DNA of 64,000 nucleotides. Source: Karstenula rhodostoma CBS 690.94 (taxonomy: Eukaryota; Ascomycota; Dothideomycetes; Pleosporales; Didymosphaeriaceae). The notes beneath the pieces are model-generated. The model ran no database searches and was not told where the DNA came from. It saw only the letters and a program-made list of their open reading frames with translations. Numbering within the stretch: position 1 is the stretch's first letter; each line of letters starts with the position of its first letter. A program made the translations under genes and the position numbers. Shown piece by piece: positions 57,859 through 64,000 of this stretch. Location of the stretch: contig MU001514.1 of the NCBI GenBank assembly GCA_010093485.1, positions 656,266-720,265 on the forward strand, in the 5' to 3' direction.

Positions 57859-58496
57859 TTTGCGCTAGGACGTTTGCTAATGTTCAGGCGTTGGTGTTCT
57901 GATGTGTTCTGTGTTGAAATACGCTCTGTTATACACCCTAAGAGCCTCATCTGGTCCCATGAATTTCTTTCGGCAACCGCGGGATCTAGAATAAGTGAGA
58001 AAGCCGCCAAGCGTAACAAACGCGGACTGCATTTGGAAGTCTATAGGTCGGGGATTTCAGCCGCCTGGGCTATGCCCTCTGCCTGCTGTATTTGGTTTCG
58101 CCCAATACTCGATTTGATGGTATAATTTATTGGATATCCTGTTAAGAATCACAAGACCGTGTTAAATTGCACAATGCTGTCACATTGACAACTTTATTGG
58201 TGCCCGCTCGATGCAAGGCTGAACCTTGTCCGCCAACACGAGGCTGGATACGGCAACCTTACCAGTGTGCGTGATAACTTCGTAATACATGATTGGTACG
58301 TGAACTGCGGGCAGTATACGATATGCTTTTAGCCCGCAAATTGGCTTGTATGACGATCGACGATGAAGTCTGGCCGGTGACATGACGAAGCCTCAAGCAT
58401 CGACGTATTAAAGAAGCAAGAGGTCGGATTAGATCATGACAACATTTCATATCCAGTACAAGCAAAGTACCGCACTATATACACCTCTCTTTCGAA
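57859..58496. other. intergenic
   Basis: Divergent region upstream of the CmcJ-like gene and of the small plus-strand frame. No motif-bearing frame and no repeat. Confidence 0.45.
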
Positions 58497-58709
58497 ATGC
58501 CACCCAACGAGCAGTCCAGATGGGTCGCTGACGTCCAAAGCACCTACGAGAACGAGGTCCGAGCTCAGCCTTGGAAGAAGTTTATGCCTGCTCAAGGTGC
58601 CAATCAAATCGAACCCGGAATCGATCGCAGGGTTGCTTATGTTACCATGGATACTGGAAAAGATGCTGCTGCAAATGTCAACCGCTGCGGCGTGGGAATT
58701 GCCGGTTGA
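58497..58709 (+). CDS. small hypothetical protein
   Basis: A 70-codon frame beginning MPPNEQSRWVADVQSTYENE and ending NVNRCGVGIAG. It is hydrophilic with no signal peptide. An intron near the stop (GTAAGC at about 58717) could extend it, but I could not confirm an acceptor that keeps a good frame. It lies between the CmcJ-like and the NLR-like genes. Not recognised; support is weak. Confidence 0.3.
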   Translation: MPPNEQSRWVADVQSTYENEVRAQPWKKFMPAQGANQIEPGIDRRVAYVTMDTGKDAAANVNRCGVGIAG

Positions 58710-58899
58710 AACATGGTAAGCATAACCGAAACACGGGATCTTGTTTTGATAATGAGTGGAAAAGAAAAGGCACACTGTTTGAGAGCATTGCAGACGTCAG
58801 GTTTGGTGTTCAACACGAGCACACAGAAGGCAAGGAAATGTTACACAAGCTTCTGTCTCTACCAAATGAGCTTTCGTAGAAGTATCATATGTTCTCAAA

Positions 58900-61773
58900 T
58901 CAACGATTATCGTACGCGGTCAAGCTTTCATAAGCTTCAATGTCTTTTGCGCTGTCACCAAGCTCCTTCCCTGTAATCTTTTGATGAATCACCTTTGCTC
59001 GTTTGAAGAACGGCCTAGCATCCGCATGCTGACCAACCCGTTCCAACATAACACCAAGTTTGACGCAAGATCGCGCAACATCCCCTTCAACCTCGGGTAT
59101 TTCTTCAAATATGCTTAGTGCCTCTTTCATTAGCTCAATGGCTTCTTCAATGCTGCCCTGTTGAAACCGTAAGGTTGCGACTTTGTGACATGAAAGCCCG
59201 GTGTAAAATGCCCCACGCCCAAGAAGCTGCTTCCTCAACAGAAGAGACTGTACGTGGAGTGAGATTGCGTCCTCCAAAGCACCTTGCGCCAGAAGCGCAT
59301 TTCCGCATATGTAGAGGTTAATAGCAATATACGGCTTATAGGGTATGGGGTCAGCTTGCGCGTACCGAAGTGCATCCTCTGCGCTCTTTCTGGCCTCTTC
59401 CAACAGGCCAAGACGTGTCAAGCACCTCGCGAGGTTCAGATAAGATTGACACATCAAGATCAAAGGGCAATTCCCCAGTTGTTCCTTGATCGCAATTGAC
59501 TTGCGGTGGTATCCCGCTGCCTCTTCGATTTTGCCTAAGCAGTTGAGCGAGATGCCGATCTCATTGTAGCTATTGGCGACCTGTATATGTACCGGGGGAA
59601 GAAGCTTCCCTCTGATTCTCACAATCTTTTCAGCGTATGCGACAGCTTCCTTGTTGCGGTTAAGGTTCTTCATATTGCAGCAGAGACCGGTATAAACGTC
59701 AGCCAGGAGGAGTGACTCAGGGAATCTGTCCAGACAGATCTTCTCGGCGACTTCGTAGAGCGATATGGACGTGATATGAGCTTGGCGTTCGTAAGTATAC
59801 CATCCCACCCTGGTCAGAAGCTCTGGAAACTCTTGCACAGCTTCCAGTGAACGCTCACTCTTGTAGGCTGCGACTAATGCAAGAGCATGGGGCAAAAGCT
59901 GTGCACAATTATCCCATCGATCGTTCATCGGGAGCCCATCCGGATGCGGTGGAAACGCGCACTCGAGAATGGAGGACGCGATGTTGAAGCATAATTGGCG
60001 TCTGTCGGTAGTCCAAGATCGAGTAAGCTCCAGTTGCAGCAGCCTATGGAGGCTCAGCAACTGCAAGGGGACGTTTCTCTCGATAAGTGATCTCCGGGAT
60101 AAGCGCGAAATTGCTGCGATGTATCTAACTTTGCTTGTGAGGAAGCTGACATCCGGATACTGTGGTAGAGCCTTAGCCAGGTGGAACACTTTTTCTGGAA
60201 TACCGTCAGGGTCCATGAAGAACATCAGATCGAGAAGCATACGACTCTCGTCTGAAAGTGAACAAAATGATACGTCCCAGGCCGTGCTGAGTGATCTTTC
60301 ATATTGAAAGACTGTTTGCTTGCTATCCAAAGCATGGATTTCGATTTGGCCATCGCGAGAATCGTACAATTCGTCAAATTCTGAGAGGCTGAGTGGCGTC
60401 TCACGAATGACACCTGCCGCATGGGCTAGGCCCAGCGCTAAGCCGCCCAGCTTCTTCGCGACCCTTCGAGCAATGCTGAGGTTTTCGCTTGGCTGTTGGG
60501 ATAAACTCAGAAGCAACTGTGCTGCAAAGTCATCATCGAAAGGCTTCACATGCCGAAGTTGAGAACTCAGCGACAATTTCATTCCAGGGTAGCGAGTTGT
60601 GATCAGAATGCAACCCTTGTCGCACTTCGGGACGAAAGGCTGTAGTGTGGGCAGGTCCTCGACATTGTCAAAGACAATAAGAAATTCCACGTCCGTGTTC
60701 TTGAACCACTCTAACACAAGATCTCGCGCTTGAGTTGGTCGCATCGCAGCGGCCGACTTATCCAGTCGTAATGCCACCGCGATGTTCTGGAACTCTTGCA
60801 ACAACTTCGTTTCTGTATCCGCCGAAACCCAGAATAAAGCTGGAAACCGGTGCATTGAGTCGTAGCTAAATCGTAGCGCTGTTTGTGTTTTTCCAACTCC
60901 AGCTTGACCATAGAGCACGAAGCAACGCTGCTGGGCTGTATTGCTTGTTCCTTCGAAATACTCATGCATTGCCCTAAGGATGTGGTCACGTCCCGCAAAC
61001 GAGGAGGGTGCTATGTGAGGCACAACATGACATGGAATCTTTGTGCTGGCCGTCTCGGTAGGATGTGAGGAGGCGGACATCATATCCATGAGCTCTCTGT
61101 GACGATGCTCTCCTTTGACGGCGTATGCGGCGAAGGCCTCCCGATCAACAAGGTCGCTGTCTTTTCTCAGGCGGGCACAGACGGGTCCGAAACGGCTCTC
61201 GAAAGAGGTCCATACGTTGCGTAGAACATTCACTTGGATAAGACTTAGTGGAATGTCTTTCATCGTCTCTGCCTTTGATCACTTACTAACGGGGTTCTGA
61301 CGGAAGAATGTAATAGAGCCAATGCAAAACTCAACGACATCGAGATACACCTGTGCGAGGGCGTTCTCGAAGTGCTGACTGCCCTGGAACAGCTGTGTGT
61401 AGATCTCGAAGCGGGGAAGGCTTGGGGCTAGATCGGTCATGGTATCAATAACCTTGTTAAGAAGATCTGTTGAGCGTGACACAACCTAAGGCGATCAATC
61501 GGGTTGCATAATCTACGCATAATCGGATAAGCTTACTGTGATCAATACCCTTATTCCGCCCCAGACTAGAGCTGCAATCTTAGGATTAGATTGGATGAAG
61601 ACATCGATTGCATCGGCAAACGTCTTCATCCGCGTGATGAAAGGTGTCAATCGCATGAGCAGCCCAGTAAAGCCACTGCTAGTCTTTTGAAGCTGATATG
61701 TTTGAAGTGCGTTGACGAGGTCCTCACAAGTCCTCACCTGATAAACGAGTGTACAGTCGCTTGCTCGTAGCAT
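58900..61773 (-). CDS. NLR-like protein: DUF7708-type N-domain, NB-ARC, TPR
   Basis: Three exons, 61773-61537, 61485-61287 and 61232-58900, give 922 aa. The N-domain (FADAIDVFIQSNPKIAALVW, then LPRFEIYTQLFQGSQHFENA and DVVEFCIGSITFF) matches the helical N-terminus often found on fungal STAND proteins (DUF7708). The NB-ARC module is complete: P-loop GQAGVGKT (about residues 254-261), Walker B LIVFDNVED (330-338), GCILITTRYPG (352-362) and GLALGL in place of GLPL (about 409). From about residue 620 to the end, 7-8 TPR units follow (for example NSYNEIGISLNCLGKIEEAA). This is the architecture of fungal NLR-like immune/heterokaryon-incompatibility sensors. A possible extra 5' exon lies upstream (acceptor TTCTAG near 61827), but I found no donor with the right phase. 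Confidence 0.92.
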
Positions 61774-62749
61774 GGATTCGGCCCGGCTTAAGGCCAGATT
61801 CCATGGGTTTTGCAGTGCAACTCGATTTCTAGAAGGGTTAGCCCCGGCTGGTGGTATTGAACATGTTTCCTGAATGCAGATCTTACTCGAGCGATACCTC
61901 CGACCATTGAAAAGAGTTCAAAGAATACTGAGAAGTGGCTAATGAACTCATTCTACCTCTATTACGGCGTGGTGTCGCGCAGAGATGCGGTCAAGGGACA
62001 TTAAAGGCGAACCGGTGAAGGTACCGGGGGTTCGGTGCTAGAAGGGGATCAGCTCATGGACCCGAGTACTCTGGCCGGGAAAGATGTACTGTATTACACT
62101 CTACAGATAGTGCAGTTTGCTCAGTTATAGATCGTGTATGCGCATAGTGGATTTTCGGTCCATAGAGAAAGGGAGTATAGTGCGTCTGGAATGACGCTGG
62201 CACGACTGGTTATGTCTACAAGAATCACTAATATATTGGACTGCGCATCGATTCTGGGTGGTCTTGATATACTAAGGCTGAAATTCTAGGGCTCACAAGA
62301 TTGTCGCGATGGCCTTTTTCGAGGCAACGAAAAGCGGAAAGGGCTGTGCCGGGAAGGTGCTTAGTTGAGCGGTAGGATAGGCAGGTCGGATAATACCGTT
62401 CGTAACCTTGAACTGTGGCATTTTCCCGTATAGATGCAGGCAACGAGGCAGATTCCGGTGAAGGTTGTGCTGTTGCAGTTCCTGGCGAATGACCAGCCTT
62501 CCTAAACACGTGTACAGCCATGAAAGGCTGAAAGCGCCTGCCTTGGTGCCTCGCTAAATACGCCGCCGACCCCGCTCCGTGTCACATAGCGCGAACGCAC
62601 CCAACATCCAATCCGACGACAATCTTTCCAATTACTGCAACGTTGGTGCATGTCGCATCTTGACAGCTCAAGCTCAAAGGTGTTCCTGTATCATGGCCAT
62701 GACCTCCGAGAGGCCTTTGTCACCTTTATCACGTTCAATTCACACCTAC
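61774..62749. other. intergenic
   Basis: Divergent region between the NLR-like gene and the amidase. Contains the suspected leader intron of the NLR-like gene (61827-61890). Other frames, such as 62228-62521 minus, have no motif. Confidence 0.45.
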
Positions 62750-64000
62750 ATGTCTGGCCTCGTCCTCTTCATTTTGGCCACCTTGTTGCTTCGGCCATAC
62801 AGTGTACGTCACCTTTAGACCTATGTCTAGATCGTGCGTTCCTCCGAGATACTGACGTTGACTGAGATGGGCAACGCGCAGGCAACACGCATGTGTCCAA
62901 GTCTGGATAATGCCACAATTGAGCAACTACAGGATGCGCTTGTGACAGAACAGATTACGAGCGTTCAGCTCGTTGAAGTAAAGTCTCATAATGCATGTTG
63001 ATCTCATTTTTAAGTTGACGATCGCCGGGCAGACATATCTGAAGCGCATAGACGAGGTTAACGGCCTCTTTCACGCTATCATCGCGGTAGATGAGAACTC
63101 AACCGCAGTAGCGAGGGAACTGGACGATCTCCGGAAGAAAGGCAAGACTCACGGGCAAGCATCCCTGATCCCTCATTTCTGGATGACCTTGTGAATTGAC
63201 CAAAGTCAAGGCCACTTCACGGAATACCCTTGTTGATAAAGGATAACATTGGCACTTTGCCCTTGGAGACAACCGGTATGTGTGGTCTTAGTCAAGAGAA
63301 CCTTTATAACTCGACAGCAGGCGGTTCACTGGCTCTGAAGGGAGCTAGATTAGATCGGGAAGCTACAGTCGTTTCGAAACTTCGCAAGGCAGGCGCTGTC
63401 ATTCTTGGGAAAACAAATCTCTCCCAGTGGGCGAATTATCGTTGTTCCCCTGGAACGTCATCAGGAGGATGGACGGCGACTGGTGGACAAACCTTTGGCG
63501 CAATTATCCCAAACCAAGCACCGGGAGGGTCGTCGTCTGGCAGTGGTGTAGCCACAGCGCTAGGCCTGGCTGCGGCGTGCATAGGAACTGACGTATGACC
63601 ACTTTACTATTTGAGATTCCCACACTAAGCTCCACAGTCCATGGGCAGTATAGGCAACCCTGCTCAAGCGAATGCAGTGGTAGGCGTGAGACCAACCACT
63701 GGGCTGACGTCCCGAAGCCGCGTTATACCTTATACAGAACACGAAGACACTGTCGGTCCCAGTACGTTGGAGGTGGCTTGGCCTGACTCATGATACTAAT
63801 CCAGCTAGTGACTCGTACTGTGAAGGACGCCGCACTCTTGCTGGGTATCATGGCCGGTGAGTACCTAAAAGCAGGACCATGTGATATGAACTAAATTGAG
63901 CAAGGCAAGGACCCAGAAGACTCTTTCACTAAACACATACCTTTCGAAAACATCCCAGACTACGTTTCCAGTTGTAAGCTCGATGGTCTCAAAGGGGTCC
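62750..64000 (+). CDS. secreted amidase (amidase-signature family), cut by window edge
   Basis: Eight exons are visible: 62750-62803, 62882-62977, 63033-63154, 63211-63275, 63318-63592, 63638-63761, 63809-63856 and 63905 to the edge. Signal peptide MSGLVLFILATLLLRPYS in exon 1 ends in an excellent GTACGT donor. Then CPSLDNATIEQLQDAL, GPLHGIPLLIKDNIGT with the catalytic Lys, VILGKTNLSQWANYR, GGSSSGSGVATALGLA with the cis-Ser, and GTDSMGSIGNPA with the nucleophile Ser. VGPMTRTVKDAALLLGIMAG is restored by the sixth intron. The intron 63155-63210 has a GC donor (GCAAGC...CAAG); no GT donor gives the conserved frame. About half the usual 520-560 aa is present. Substrate unknown; relatives hydrolyse amides and peptides. 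Confidence 0.85.

Overview
The window is nuclear DNA of a filamentous ascomycete (Pezizomycotina; Dothideomycetes is my guess from gene content, not proven). Genes are 0.4-2.9 kb, on both strands and unlinked in function. They are broken by short introns (about 50-80 nt) with GTANGT-type donors, CTAAC/CTGAC branch sites close to the acceptor, and conserved junctions. I rebuilt about 25 genes by matching splice sites to family motifs and checking codon phase across each junction.

Layout. 0.3-9.3 kb: PAP2 lipid phosphatase, a small unknown protein, an AIM9-like phosphotransferase, and a six-exon unknown secreted or membrane protein with a glycine-rich hydrophobic stretch. 10-17.3 kb: a metallophosphoesterase with an in-frame stop, a DUF1989 protein, the Glo3-type ArfGAP and a FucP-like sugar permease. 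17.6-22.45 kb: a 4.85-kb extremely AT-rich element with 66-bp terminal inverted repeats and a flanking direct repeat. CpA, TpG and CpG are almost absent from it, as expected after saturating RIP (repeat-induced point mutation). 22.7-26.4 kb: secreted pectin methylesterase and a DHA2-type MFS exporter. 28.2-36.6 kb: PaxU/TMEM53-like and alpha/beta hydrolases, a small ORF, a four-helix membrane protein, a GPI-anchored-like protein and a cysteine-rich secreted protein with twin CX3C modules. 37.5-46.6 kb: housekeeping genes (adenosine kinase, UBX/UAS protein, EST1/SMG7-like protein, C2H2 protein) and an orphan esterase fragment. 47-50.6 kb: gene-poor, with a degenerate zinc-knuckle gene and possible relics. 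50.7-56 kb: secreted enzymes (AA7-like FAD oxidase, GH43, S28 peptidase). 56.7-64 kb: a CmcJ/AsaB-like protein, an NLR-like DUF7708/NB-ARC/TPR protein and an amidase cut by the right edge.

Functionally the window mixes core cell genes with a secreted plant-polymer set (pectin methylesterase, GH43, FAD oxidase, S28 peptidase) and accessory genes (MFS exporter, NLR-like sensor, cysteine-rich secreted protein), as in a plant-associated or saprotrophic fungus. No RNA gene, CRISPR array or bacterial-type operon was seen. Start codons were reset to ATG wherever an open frame began at TTG or GTG.
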